Assembly (NCBI GenBank): GCA_963932145.1 | Contig: CAWVQA010000053.1 | Span: 124,001-188,000 of the forward strand | Reading direction: 5' to 3' | Source: Acanthosepion lycidas | Lineage: Eukaryota; Mollusca; Cephalopoda; Sepiida; Sepiidae | Length of the DNA: 64,000 bases | Shown: piece by piece, positions 1-12,637 of the stretch | Numbering within the stretch: position 1 is the stretch's first letter | Layout of the letters: each line of letters begins with the position of its first letter | Position numbers and translations under genes: made by a program | Notes under the pieces: model-generated | The model's input: only the letters and a program-made list of their open reading frames with translations | The model's database searches: none | Told to the model about the DNA's origin: nothing

Positions 1-479
1 ATGGACTCGACTCATATGTCTGGGATTTCCATGTAAAAGATTGTGGGCTGAAAATGGGTGATCACTGTACATTTCTCTTCTGTTTCCTATTTATGTTTCT
101 ATTTTACCTCCTCAATTTAGCATTATGGACAAAGAAAGACCTAATCTAAAATCTGCACAAAAATATTTTGCCTTCAAATTCATACCGTGATCGTAACATG
201 CATGGACTCGACTCATATGACTGGGATTTCCATGAAAAAGATTGTGGGCCGAAAATAGGTGATCACTGTACATTTCTCTTACGTTTCCTATTTATATTTC
301 TATTTTACCTCCTCAATTTAGCATTATGGACAGGGAAAGACCTAATCTAAAATCTGCACAAAAATATTTTGCCTTCAAATTCATACCGTGATCGTCGCAT
401 GCATGGACTCGACTCATATGACTGGGATTTCCATGAAAAAGATTATGTGCCGAAAATGGATGATCACTGTACATTTCTT
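1..479. repeat. Left-edge partial monomer plus diverged monomers
   Basis: The window opens at monomer position 35, so 1-167 is a truncated copy. One complete monomer (168) and part of another (369) follow before the first higher-order repeat begins. The copy at 369 carries a private change (GATTATGTGC for GATTGTGGGC) that breaks its match to the downstream block at base 479. No gene or unique sequence is present. Confidence 0.95.
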
Positions 480-2489
480 TTCTGTTTCCTATTTATATTT
501 ATATTTTACCTCCTCAATTTAGCATTATGGACAGGGAAAGACCTAATCTAAAATCTGCACAAAAATATTTTGCCTTCAAATTCATACTGTGATCGTAGCA
601 TGGATGGACTCGACTAATATGACTGGGAATTCTATGAAAAAGATTGTGGGCATAAAATGGGTGATCACTGTACATTTCTCTTCTGTTTCCTATTTATATT
701 TATATTTTACCTCCTCAATTTAGCATTATGGACAGGGATACACCTAATCTAAGATCTGCACAAAAATATTTTGCCTTCAAATTCATACCGTGATCGTCGC
801 ATGCATGGACTCGACTCATATGACTGGGTTTTCCATGAAAAAGATTGTGGGCCGAAAATGCGTGATCACTGTATATTTCTCTTTTGTTTCCTATTTATAT
901 TTCTATTTTACCTCCTCAATTTAGCATTATGGACAGGCATAGACCTAATCTAAGATCTGCACAAAAATATTTTGCCTTCAAATTCATACCGTGATCGTAG
1001 CATGCATGGACTCGAGTCATATGACTGGGATTTCCATGAAAAAGATTGTGGGCCGAAAATGTATGATCACTGTACATTTCTCTTCTGTTTCCTATTTATA
1101 TTTATATTTTACCTCCTCAATTTAGCATTATTGACAGGGAAAGACCTAATCTAAAATCTGCACGAAAATATTTTGCCTTCAGATTCATACTGTGATCGTA
1201 GCATGCATGGACTCGACTCATATGACTGGGATTTCCATTAAAAAGATTGTGGGCCGAAAATGCGTGATCACTGTACATTTCTCTTCTGTTTCCTATTTAT
1301 ATTTATATTTTACTTCCTCAATTTAGCATTTTGGACCGGGAAAGACCTAATCTAAGATCTGCTCAAAAATATTTTGCCTTCAAATTCATACCGTGATCGT
1401 AGCATGCATGGACTCGACTCATATGACTGGGATTTCCATGAAAAAGATTGTGGGCCGAATATGGGTGATCACTGTACATTTCTCTTCTGTTTCCTATTTA
1501 TATTTATATTTTACTTCCTCAATTTAGCATTATGGACAGTGAAAGACCCAATCTAAAATCTGTACAAAAATATTTTGCCTTGAAATTCATACCGTGATCG
1601 TAGCAGGCATGGACTCGACTCATATGACTGGGATTTCCATGAAAAAGATTGTGGGCCGAAAATGGGTGATCACTGTACATTTCTCTTCTGGTTCCTATTT
1701 ATATTTATATTTTACCTCCTCAATTTAGCATTATGGACAGGGAAAGACATAATCTAAGCTCTGCACAAAAATATTTTGCCTTCAAATTCATACCGTGATC
1801 GTAGCTTGCATGGACTCGACTCATATGACTGGGATTTCCATGAAAAAGATTGTGGGCGGAAAATGGGTGATCACTGTACATTTCTCTGCTGTTTCCTATT
1901 TATATTTCTATTTTACCTCCTCAATTTAGCATTATGGACAGGGAATGAACTAATCTAAGAACTGCACAAAAATATTTTGCCTTCAAATTCATACCGTGAT
2001 CGTAGCATGCATGGACTCGACTCATATGACTGGGATTTCTATGAAAAAGATTGTGGGCCGAAAATGCGTGATCACTGTATATTTCTCTTTTGTTTCCTAT
2101 TTATATTACTATTTTACCCCCTCAATTTAGCATTATGGACAGGGAATGACATAAACTAAGATCAGCAGAAAAATATTTTGCCTTCAAATTCATACCGTGA
2201 TCATAGCATGCACGGACTCGACTCATATCACTGGGATTTCCATGAAAAAGATTGTGGGCCGAAAATAGGTGATCACTGTACATTTCTCTTCTGTTTCCTA
2301 TTTATATTTATAATTTACCTCCTCAATTTAGCATTATGGACAGGGAAAGACCTAATCTAAAATCTGCACAAAAATATTTTACTTTCAAATTCATACTGTT
2401 ATCGTAGCATGCATGGCCTCGACTCATATGACTGGGATTTCCATGAAAAAGATTGTGGGACGAAAATGGGTGATCACTGTACATTTCTC
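480..2489. repeat. 10-monomer HOR, copy 1 (2010 bp)
   Basis: This segment matches 2490-4499 at an offset of exactly 2010 bp (10 x 201). Reading the two copies line by line I found four substitutions: T846/A2856, T1152/A3162, G1600/A3610 and G1858/A3868. Identity is therefore about 99.8%, against several percent divergence between monomers inside one copy. That contrast defines a higher-order repeat and implies recent duplication. Diagnostic monomers include the one at 570 (GGATGGACTCGACTAATATG), 972 (CTCGAGTCATATG) and 1776 (GTAGCTTGCATGG). All monomers in this block keep the 201-bp length. Confidence 0.95.
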
Positions 2490-4520
2490 TTCTGTTTCCT
2501 ATTTATATTTATATTTTACCTCCTCAATTTAGCATTATGGACAGGGAAAGACCTAATCTAAAATCTGCACAAAAATATTTTGCCTTCAAATTCATACTGT
2601 GATCGTAGCATGGATGGACTCGACTAATATGACTGGGAATTCTATGAAAAAGATTGTGGGCATAAAATGGGTGATCACTGTACATTTCTCTTCTGTTTCC
2701 TATTTATATTTATATTTTACCTCCTCAATTTAGCATTATGGACAGGGATACACCTAATCTAAGATCTGCACAAAAATATTTTGCCTTCAAATTCATACCG
2801 TGATCGTCGCATGCATGGACTCGACTCATATGACTGGGTTTTCCATGAAAAAGATAGTGGGCCGAAAATGCGTGATCACTGTATATTTCTCTTTTGTTTC
2901 CTATTTATATTTCTATTTTACCTCCTCAATTTAGCATTATGGACAGGCATAGACCTAATCTAAGATCTGCACAAAAATATTTTGCCTTCAAATTCATACC
3001 GTGATCGTAGCATGCATGGACTCGAGTCATATGACTGGGATTTCCATGAAAAAGATTGTGGGCCGAAAATGTATGATCACTGTACATTTCTCTTCTGTTT
3101 CCTATTTATATTTATATTTTACCTCCTCAATTTAGCATTATTGACAGGGAAAGACCTAATCAAAAATCTGCACGAAAATATTTTGCCTTCAGATTCATAC
3201 TGTGATCGTAGCATGCATGGACTCGACTCATATGACTGGGATTTCCATTAAAAAGATTGTGGGCCGAAAATGCGTGATCACTGTACATTTCTCTTCTGTT
3301 TCCTATTTATATTTATATTTTACTTCCTCAATTTAGCATTTTGGACCGGGAAAGACCTAATCTAAGATCTGCTCAAAAATATTTTGCCTTCAAATTCATA
3401 CCGTGATCGTAGCATGCATGGACTCGACTCATATGACTGGGATTTCCATGAAAAAGATTGTGGGCCGAATATGGGTGATCACTGTACATTTCTCTTCTGT
3501 TTCCTATTTATATTTATATTTTACTTCCTCAATTTAGCATTATGGACAGTGAAAGACCCAATCTAAAATCTGTACAAAAATATTTTGCCTTGAAATTCAT
3601 ACCGTGATCATAGCAGGCATGGACTCGACTCATATGACTGGGATTTCCATGAAAAAGATTGTGGGCCGAAAATGGGTGATCACTGTACATTTCTCTTCTG
3701 GTTCCTATTTATATTTATATTTTACCTCCTCAATTTAGCATTATGGACAGGGAAAGACATAATCTAAGCTCTGCACAAAAATATTTTGCCTTCAAATTCA
3801 TACCGTGATCGTAGCTTGCATGGACTCGACTCATATGACTGGGATTTCCATGAAAAAGATTGTGGGCAGAAAATGGGTGATCACTGTACATTTCTCTGCT
3901 GTTTCCTATTTATATTTCTATTTTACCTCCTCAATTTAGCATTATGGACAGGGAATGAACTAATCTAAGAACTGCACAAAAATATTTTGCCTTCAAATTC
4001 ATACCGTGATCGTAGCATGCATGGACTCGACTCATATGACTGGGATTTCTATGAAAAAGATTGTGGGCCGAAAATGCGTGATCACTGTATATTTCTCTTT
4101 TGTTTCCTATTTATATTACTATTTTACCCCCTCAATTTAGCATTATGGACAGGGAATGACATAAACTAAGATCAGCAGAAAAATATTTTGCCTTCAAATT
4201 CATACCGTGATCATAGCATGCACGGACTCGACTCATATCACTGGGATTTCCATGAAAAAGATTGTGGGCCGAAAATAGGTGATCACTGTACATTTCTCTT
4301 CTGTTTCCTATTTATATTTATAATTTACCTCCTCAATTTAGCATTATGGACAGGGAAAGACCTAATCTAAAATCTGCACAAAAATATTTTACTTTCAAAT
4401 TCATACTGTTATCGTAGCATGCATGGCCTCGACTCATATGACTGGGATTTCCATGAAAAAGATTGTGGGACGAAAATGGGTGATCACTGTACATTTCTCT
4501 TCTGTTTCCTATTTATATTT
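2490..4520. repeat. 10-monomer HOR, copy 2 (2010 bp)
   Basis: This is the second copy of the 2010-bp unit, identical to copy 1 except for the four listed bases. The match continues to 4520 and is broken at 4521 (C, against A at 2511). The T-to-A change at 3162 removes the TAA that normally closes the open frame of the 2982 monomer and so joins two monomers in frame. That effect looks accidental. Confidence 0.95.
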
Positions 4521-5996
4521 CTATTTTACCTCCTCAATTTAGCATTATGGACAGGGAAAGACCTAATCTGAAATCTTCACAAAAATATTTTCCCTTCAAA
4601 TTCATACCGTGATCGTAGCATGCATGGACTCGACTCATATGACTGGGATTTCCATGAAAAAGATTGTTGGCGGAAAATGGGTGATCACTGTACATTTCTC
4701 TTCTGTTTCCTATTTATATTTATATTTTACCTCCTCAATTTAGCATTATGGACAGGGAATGACCTAATCTATGATCTGTACAAAAATATATTGCCTCCAA
4801 ATTCATACCGGGAACGTAGCATGCATGGACTCGACTCATATGACTGGGATTTCCATGAAAAAGATTGTGGGCCGAAAATGTGTGATCACTGTATATTTCT
4901 CTTTTGTTTCCTATTTATATTTCTATTTTACCTCCTCAATTTAGCATTATGGACAGGGAAAGACCTAATCTAAAATCTGAACAAAAATATTTTGCCTTCA
5001 AATTCATACCGTTATCGTAGCATGCATGGACTCGACTCATATGACTGGGATTTCTATGAAAAAGATTGTGGGCCGAAAATGCGTGATCACTGTATATTTC
5101 TCTTTTGTTTCCTATTTATATTTCTATTTTACCCCCTCAATTTAGCATTATGGACAGGGAATGACATAATCTAAGATCTGCAGAAAAATATTTTGCCTTC
5201 AAATTCATACCGTGATCATAGCATGCACGGACTCGACTCATATCACTGGGATTTCCATGAAAAAGATTGTGGGCCGAAAATAGTTGATCACTGTACATTT
5301 CTCTTCTGTTTCCTATTTATATTTATAATTTACCTCCTCAATTTAGCGTTATGGACAGGGAAAGACCTAATCTAAAATCTGCACAAAAATATTTTACTTT
5401 CAAATTCATACTGTGATCGTAGCATGCATGGCCTCGACTCATATGACTGGGATTTCCATGAAAAAGATTGTGGGACGAAAATGGGTGATCACTGTACATT
5501 TCTCTTCTGTTTCCTATTTATATTTATATTTTACCTCCTCAATTTAGCATTATGGACAGGGAATGACCTAATCTATGATCTGCACAAAAATATTTTGCCT
5601 CCAAATTCATACCGTGAACGTAGCATGCATGGACTCGACTCATATGACTGGGATTTCCATGAAAAAGATTGTGGGCCGAAAATGTGTGATCACTGTATAT
5701 TTCTCTTTTGTTTCCTATTTATATTTCTATTTTACCTCCTCAATTTAGCATTATGGACAGGGAAAGACCTAATCTGAAATCTGAACAAAAATATTTTGCC
5801 TTCAAATTCATACCGTGATCGTAGCATGCATGGACTCGACTCATATGTCTGGGATTTCCATGAAAAAGATTGTGGGCCGAAAATAGGTGATCATTGTACA
5901 TTTCACTTCTGTTTCCTATTTATATTTATATTTTACCTCCTCAATTTAGCATTATGGACAGGGAAAGACCTAATCTAAGATCTGCAAAAAAATATT
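4521..5996. repeat. Mosaic of 1005-bp and 804-bp repeats
   Basis: Monomers at 4992 and 5193 and the first half of 5394 match 3987-4470 at an offset of 1005 bp (5 monomers). From the second half of 5394 to about 5790 the best match switches to 4706-4986 at 804 bp (4 monomers). The shared marker there is the rare tail CTAATCTATGATCTG (4765 and 5569) followed by TTGCCTCC. The monomer at 5394 is thus a hybrid, with the switch inside the unit. The TAT in place of TAA at both sites opens the frame across two monomers. Confidence 0.8.
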
Positions 5997-6598
5997 TTCC
6001 CTTCAAATTCATACCGTGATCGTAGCATTAATGGACTCGACTCATATGACTGGGATATCCATGAAAATATTGTGGGACGAAAATTGGTGATCACGGTACA
6101 TTTCTCTTCTGTTTCCTATTTATATTTATATTTTACCTCCACAATTTAGCATTATAGACAGGGAAATACCAAATCTAACATCTGCAAAAAAATATTTTGC
6201 CTTCAAATTCATACTATGATCGTAGCATACATAGATTCGACTAATATGACTGGGATTTCCATGAAAACGATTGTGGGACGAAAATTGGTGATCACGGTAC
6301 ATTTCTCTTCTGTTTCCTATTTATATTTATATTTTACCTCCTCAATTTAGCATTATGGACAGGGAAAGACCTAATATAAGATCTGTACAAAAATATTTTG
6401 CCTTCAAATTCATACCGTGATCGTAGCATGCATGGACTCGACTCATATGACTGGGATTTCCATGAAAAATATTCTGGGCCGAAAATGGGTGATCACTGTA
6501 CATTTGTCTTCTGTATTCTATTTATATTTCTATTTTACCTCCTCAATTTAGCATTATGGACAGTGAAAGACCTAATCTAAGATCTGCACAAAAATATT
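5997..6598. repeat. Diverged monomers with the first phase shift
   Basis: The monomer at 5997 is the first with a length change: one base is missing in the GAAAAAGATTG run near 6065, after 29 units in perfect 201-bp register. The copies at 5997 and 6197 share ATTGGTGATCACGG. The 6197 unit, with TACTATGATCG and its preceding TACCAAATCTAACATC, resembles the pair near 43.2-43.6 kb, a long-range relationship within the window. Confidence 0.85.
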
Positions 6599-8005
6599 TT
6601 GCCTTCTAATTCATACCGTGATCGTAGCATGCATGGACTCGACTCTTATGACTGGTATTTCCATGAAAAAGATTGTGGGCCGAAAATGGGTGATCACTGT
6701 ACATTTCTCTTCTGTTTCCTATTTATATTTCTATTTTACCTCCTCAATTTAGCATTATGGACAGGGAAAGAGCTAATCTAAAATCTGCACAAAAATATTT
6801 TGCCTTCAAATTCATACCGTGATTGTAGCATGCATGGACTCAACTCATATGACTGGGATTTCCATGAAAAAGATTGTGGCCAGAAAATGGGTGATCACTG
6901 TACATTTCTCTTCTATTTCCTATTTATATTTATATTTAACTTCCTTAATTTAGCATTATGGACAGGGAAAGAACTAATCTAAAATCTGCACAAAAATATT
7001 TTGCCTTCAAATTCATACCGCGAGCGTAGCATGCATGGACTCGACTCATATAACTGGGATTTCCAAGAAAAAGATTGTGGGCAGAAAATGGGTGATCACT
7101 GTACATTTCTCTTCTGTTTCCTATTTATATTTATATTTTACCTCCTCAATTTAGCATTATGGACATGGAAAGATCTAATCTAAAATCTGCACAAAAATAT
7201 TTTCCCTTCAAATTCATACCGTGATCGTAGCATGCATGGACTCGACTCTTATGACTGGTATTTCCATGAAAAAGATTGTGGGCCGAAAATGGGTGATCAC
7301 TGTACATTTCTCTTCTGTTTCCTATTTATATTTCTATTTTACCTCCTCAATTTAGCATTATGGACAGGGAAAGACCTAATCTAAAATCTGCACAAATATA
7401 TTTTGCCTTCAAATTCATACCGTGATCGTAGCATGCATGGACTCGACTCATATGACTGGTATTTCCATGAAAAAGATTGTGGGCCGAAAATGGGTGATCA
7501 CTGTACATTTCTCTTCTGTTTCCTATTTATATTTCTATTTTACCTCCTCAATTTAGCACTATGGACAGGGACAGACCTAATCTAAAATCTGCACAAAAAT
7601 ATTTTGCCTTCAAATTCATACTGTGATCGTCGCATGCATGAACTCAACTCATATGACTGGGATTTCCATGAAAAAGATTGTGGCCAGAAAATGGGTGATC
7701 ACTGTACATTTCTCTTCTATTTCCTATTTATATTTATATTTAACTTCCTTAATTTAGCATTATGGACAGGGAAAGAACTAATCTAAAATCTGCACAAAAA
7801 TATTTTGCCTTCAAATTCATACCGCGAGCGTAGCATGCATGGACTCGACTCATATAACTGGGATTTCCAAGAAAAAGATTGTGGGCAGAAAATGGGTGAT
7901 CACTGTACATTTCTCTTCTGTTTCCTATTTAAATTTATATTTTACATCCTCAATTTAGCATCATGGATAGGGAAAGACCTAATCTAAGATCTGGAAAAAA
8001 ATATT
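6599..8005. repeat. 804-bp (4-monomer) local duplication
   Basis: Monomers 6599, 6800 and 7001 correspond to 7403, 7604 and 7805 at an offset of 804 bp. Markers are GACTGGTATTTCC (6599 and 7403), CAACTCATATG with the TTTAACTTCCTTAATTT variant (6800 and 7604), and CGCGAGCG with CATATAACTGGG (7001 and 7805). The intervening 7202 unit is a further copy of the 6599 type. All have 201-bp spacing. Confidence 0.85.
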
Positions 8006-9214
8006 TTGCCTTCAAATTCATTCCGTGATCGTAGCATGCATGGACTCGACTCATATGACTGGGATTTCCTTGAAAAAGATTGTGGGCCGAAAATGGGTGA
8101 TCACTGTACATTTCTCTTCTGTTTCCTATTTATATTTATATTTTACATCCTCAATTTAGCATTATGGACAGGGAAAGACCTAATCTAAGATCTGCAAAAA
8201 AATATTTTTTACCTTCAAATTCATTCCGTGATCGTAGCATGCATGGACTCGACTCATATGACTGGGATTTCCATGAAAAAGATTGTAGGCAGAAAATGGG
8301 TGATCACTGTACATTTCTCTTCTGTTTTCTATTCATATTTCTATTCTACCTCCTTAATTTAGCATTATGGACAGGGAAAGACCTAATCTAAGATCTGCAA
8401 AAAAATATTTTGCCTTCAAATTCATACCGTGACCGTAGCATGTATGGACTCGACTCATATGACTGGGATTTCCCTGAAAAAGATTGTGGGCAGAAAATGG
8501 GTGATCACTGTACATTTTTCTTCTGTTTCTTATTTATATTTATATTTTACTTCCTCAATTTAGCATTATGGACAGGGATATACCTAATCTAAGATCCTCA
8601 AAAACATATTTTGCCTTCAAATTCATACCGTGGTCGTAGCATGCATGGACTCGACTCATATGACTGGGATTTCCATGAAAAAGATTGTGGGCAGAAAACG
8701 GGTGATAACTATACATTTCTCTTCTGTTTCTTATTTATATTTATATTTTACTTCCTCAATTTAGCATTATGGACAGGGAAAGACCTAATCTAAGATCTGC
8801 ACAAAAATATTTTGCATTCAAATTCATACCGTGATCGTAGCATGCATGGACTCGACTCATAGGACTGGGATTTCCATGTAAAAGATTGTGGGCAGAAAAT
8901 GGGTGATCACTGTACATTTCTCTTCAGTTTCCTATTGATATTTTTTATTTTACTTCCTCAATTTAGCAATATGGACAAGGAAAGACCTAATCTAAGATCT
9001 GCACAAAAATATTTTGCCTTCAAATTCATACCGTGATCGTAGTATGCATGGACTTGACTCATATGACTGGGATTTCCATGAAAAAGATTGTGGGCAGAAA
9101 ATGGGTGATCACTGTACATTTCTCTTCTTTTTCCTATTTATATTTCTATTTTACCTCCTCAATTTAGCATTATGGATAGGGAAAGACCTAATCTAAGATC
9201 TCCAAAAAAATATT
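8006..9214. repeat. 9-monomer HOR, shortened copy (6 monomers, 1209 bp)
   Basis: In the complete unit downstream the monomer order is a-b-g-h-c-d-e1-e2-f. Here the order is a (8006, TTTCCTTGAAAAAG), b (8207, two extra bases giving ATATTTTTTACC), a hybrid at 8410, d (8611, GGTCGTAGC and GGGTGATAACTATAC), a second hybrid at 8812, and f (9014). The 8410 unit begins like g (GTATGG, TTTCCCTG) and ends like c (GGGATATACC). The 8812 unit begins like e1 (CATGTAAAAG) and ends like e2 (GATATTTTTTATTTT). The copy is short by exactly the three monomers the two hybrids would remove. Confidence 0.88.
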
Positions 9215-11026
9215 TTGCCTTCAAATTCATTCCGTGATCGTAGCATGCATGGACTCGACTCATATGACTGGGATTTCCTTGAAAAAGATTGTAGGCAGAA
9301 AATGGGTGATCACTGTACATTTCTCTTCTGTTTCCTATTTATATTTATATTTTACATCCTCAATTTAGCATTATGGACAGGGAAAGACCTAATCTAAGAT
9401 CTGCAAAAAAATATTTTTTACCTTCAAATTCATTCCGTGATCGTAGCATGCATGGACTCGACTCATATGACTGGGATTTCCATGAAAAAGATTGTAGGCA
9501 GAAAATGGGTGATCACTGTACATTTCTCTTCTGTTTTCTATTCATATTTCTATTTTACCTCCTTAATTTAGCATTATGGACAGGGAAAGACCTAATCTAA
9601 GATCTGCAAAAAAATATTTTGCCTTCAAATTCATACCGTGATCGTAGCATGTATGGACTCGACTCATATGACTGGGATTTCCCTGAAAAAGATTGTGGGC
9701 AGACAATGGGTGATCACTGTACATTTCTCTTCTTTTTCCTATATATATTTCTATTTTGCTTCCTCAATTTAGCATTATGGACAGGGAAAGACCTAATCTA
9801 AGATCTGCAAAAAAAAAATTTTGCCTTCAAATTCATACCGTGAACGTAGCATGTATGGACTCGACTCATATGACAGGGATTTCCATGAAAAAGATTGTGG
9901 GCAGAAAATGGGTGATCACTGTACATTTCTCTTCTGTTTCCTATTTATATTTCTATTTTACATCCTTAATTTAGCATTATGGATAGGGAAAGACCTAATC
10001 TAAGATCTGCAAAAAAATATTTTGCCTTCAAATTCATACCGTGATCGTAGCATGCATGGACTCGACTCATATGACTGGGATTTCCAAGAAAAAGATTGTG
10101 GGCTGAAAATGTGTGATCACTGTACATTTTTCTTCTGTTTCTTATTTATATTTATATTTTACTTCCTCAATTTAGCATTATGGAAAGGGATATACCTAAT
10201 CTAAGATCCTCAAAAACATATTTTGCCTTCAAATTCATACCGTGGTCGTAGCATGCATGGACTCGACTCATATGACTGGGATTTCCATGAAAAAGATTGT
10301 GGGCAGAAAACGGGTGATAACTATACATTTCTCTTCTGTTTCTTATTTATATTTATATTTTACTTCCTCAATTTAGCATTATGGACAGGGAAAGACCTAA
10401 TCTAAGATCTGCACAAAAATATTTTGCCTTCAAATTCATACCGTGATCGTAGCATGCATGGACTCGACTCATATGACTGGGATTTCCATGTAAAAGATTG
10501 TGGGCAGAAAATGGGTGATCACTATACATTTCTCTTCAGTTTCCTATTTATATTTATAATTTACCTCCTCAATTAAGCATTATGGACAGGGAAAGACCTA
10601 ATCTAAGATCTGCAAAAAATATTTTGCCTTCAAATTCATACCGTGATCGTAGCATGCATGTTCTCGACTCATATGACTGGGATTTCCATGAAAAAGATTG
10701 TGGGCAGAAAATGGGTGATCACTGTACATTTCTCTTCTGTTTCCTATTGATATTTTTTATTTTACTTACTCAATTTAGCAATATGGACAATGAAAGACCT
10801 AATCTAAGATCTGCACAAAAATATTTTGCCTTCAAATTCATACCATGATCGTAGTATGCATGGACTTGACTCATATGACTGGGATTTCCATGAAAAAGAT
10901 TGTGGGCAGAAAATGGGTGATCACTGTACATTTCTCTTCTTTTTCCTATTTATATTTCTATTTTACCTCCTCAATTTAGCATTATGGATAGGGAAAGACC
11001 TAATCTAAGATCTGGAAAAAAATATT
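9215..11026. repeat. 9-monomer HOR, complete copy (1812 bp)
   Basis: Order: a (9215), b (9416, +2 bp), g (9619, GGGCAGACAATGG and a +1 poly-A tail), h (9821), c (10022), d (10223), e1 (10424), e2 (10624) and f (10826). The next copy starts at 11027, an offset of 1812 bp (9 x 201 + 3). Most monomers here carry GGGCAG at positions 79-84 and a C-to-A change at position 192 that lengthens the A run before TATTTT. Length-variant monomers recur in the same order, which makes the alignment unambiguous. Confidence 0.92.
9809..9818. repeat. Expanded A10 run in monomer tail
   Basis: The usual A5-T-A-T4 tail has become A10-T4, with one extra base. The same form is at 11621-11630 in the paired HOR copy, and an A8-T6 form is at 48220-48233. 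In all of them the C at monomer position 192 has already changed to A, lengthening the run. Confidence 0.9.
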
Positions 11027-11833
11027 TTGCCTTCAAATTCATTCCGTGATCGTAGCATGCATGGACTCGACTCATATGACTGGGATTTCCTTGAAAAAGA
11101 TTGTGGGCAGAAAATGGGTGATCACTGTACATTTCTCTTCTGTTTCCTATTTATATTTATATTTTACATCCTCAATTTAGCATTATGGACAGGGAAAGAC
11201 CTAATCTAAGATCTGCAAAAAAATATTTTTTACCTTCAAATTCATTCCGTCGTCGTAGCATGCATGGACTCGACTCATATGACTGGGATTTCCATGAAAA
11301 AGATTGTAGGCAGAAAATGGGTGATCACTGTACATTTCTCTTCTGTTTTCTATTCATATTTCTATTTTACCTCCTTAATTTAGCATTATGGACAGGGAAA
11401 GACCTAATCTAAGATCTGCAAAAAAATATTTTGCCTTCAAATTCATACCGTGATCGTAGCATGTATGGACTCGACTCATATGACTGGGATTTCCCTGAAA
11501 AATATTGTGGGCAGACAATGGGTGATCACTGTACATTTCTCTTCTTTTTCCTATATATATTTCTATTTTGCTTCCTCAATTTAGCATTATGGACAGGGAA
11601 AGACCTAATCTAAGATCTGCAAAAAAAAAATTTTGCCTTCAAATTCATACCGTGATCGTAGCATGTATGGACTCGACTCATATGACAGGGATTTCCATGA
11701 AAAAGATTGTGGGCAGAAAATGGGTGATCACCGTACATTTCTCTTCTGTTTCCTATTTATATTTATATTTTACCTCCTCAATATAGCATTATGGACAGGG
11801 AAAAACCTAATCTAAAATCTGCACAAAAATATT
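11027..11833. repeat. 9-monomer HOR, truncated copy (a-b-g-h)
   Basis: Monomers 11027, 11228 (+2 bp), 11431 (+1 bp) and 11633 repeat a-b-g-h of the preceding unit at 1812 bp. The h monomer at 11633 departs from its partner in its second half (CTCAATATAGC, AAAAACC). The array then changes to another monomer family at 11834, so the switch lies inside the h copy. Confidence 0.9.
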
Positions 11834-12637
11834 TTGCTTTCAAATTCATACCGTGAACGTAGCATGCATGGACTCGACTCATATGAATGGGATTTCCATG
11901 AAAAAGATTGTGGGCCGAAAATGGGTGATCACTGTACATTTCTCTTCTGTTTCCTATTTATATTTATATTTTACCTCCTCAATTTAGCATTATGGACAGG
12001 GAAAGGCCTAATCTAAAATCTGCACAAAAATATTTTGCTTTCAAATTCATACCGTGATCGTAGCATGCATGGACTCGACTCATATGACTGGGATTTCCAT
12101 GAAAAAGTTTGTGGGCCGAAAATGGGTGATCACTGTACATTTCTCTACTGTTTCCTATTTATATTTCTATTTTACCTCCTCAATTTAAAATTATGGACAG
12201 GGAATGACCTAATCTAAGATCTGCACAAAAATATTTTGCTTTCAAATTCATACCGTGAGCGTAGCATGCATGGACTCGATTCATATGACGGGGATTTCCA
12301 TGAAAAAGATTGTGGGCCGAAAATGGGTGATCACTGTACATTTCTCTTCTGTCTCCTATTTATATTTCTATTTTACCTCCTCAATTTAGCATTATGGACA
12401 GGGAAAGACCTAATCTAAAATCTGCACGAAAATATTTTGCCTTCAAATACATACCGTGATCGTAGCATGCATAGACTTGACTCATATGACTGGGATTTCC
12501 ATGAAAAAGATTGTGGGCCGAAAATGGGTTATCACTGTACATTTCTCTTCTGTTTCCTATTCATATTTCTATTTTACCTCCTCAATTTAGCATTATGGAC
12601 AGGGAAAGACCTAATCTAAAATCTGCACAAAAATATT
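11834..12637. repeat. Monomer set q-r-s-t (TTGCTTTC family)
   Basis: Four 201-bp monomers form a set that recurs elsewhere: q (11834, ATATGAATGGG), r (12035, CAATTTAAAATTATGG and GGGAATGACC), s (12236, CATATGACGGGG and TTCTGTCTCC) and t (12437, AAATACATACC and GGGTTATCAC). The first three begin TTGCTTTC instead of TTGCCTTC. q-r-s reappears at 16641-17243, and q-s-t-like units at 19051-19653, so these sets have been copied over 4.8 and about 7 kb. Confidence 0.88.

Noticed and set aside
105-155. TATA-like promoter in the TATTTATATTT tract
   Set aside because: The tract is simple A/T-rich sequence found in every monomer; nothing around it supports a promoter.
168-350. Recurring open frame of about 60 codons on the + strand, present in well over half of the monomers
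   Set aside because: It starts at TTG, not ATG. It is the periodic shadow of a 201-bp repeat, is broken by frameshifting indels in about a fifth of monomers and by random stops in others, and common variants are non-synonymous. The hydrophobic part is just the T-rich tract translated.
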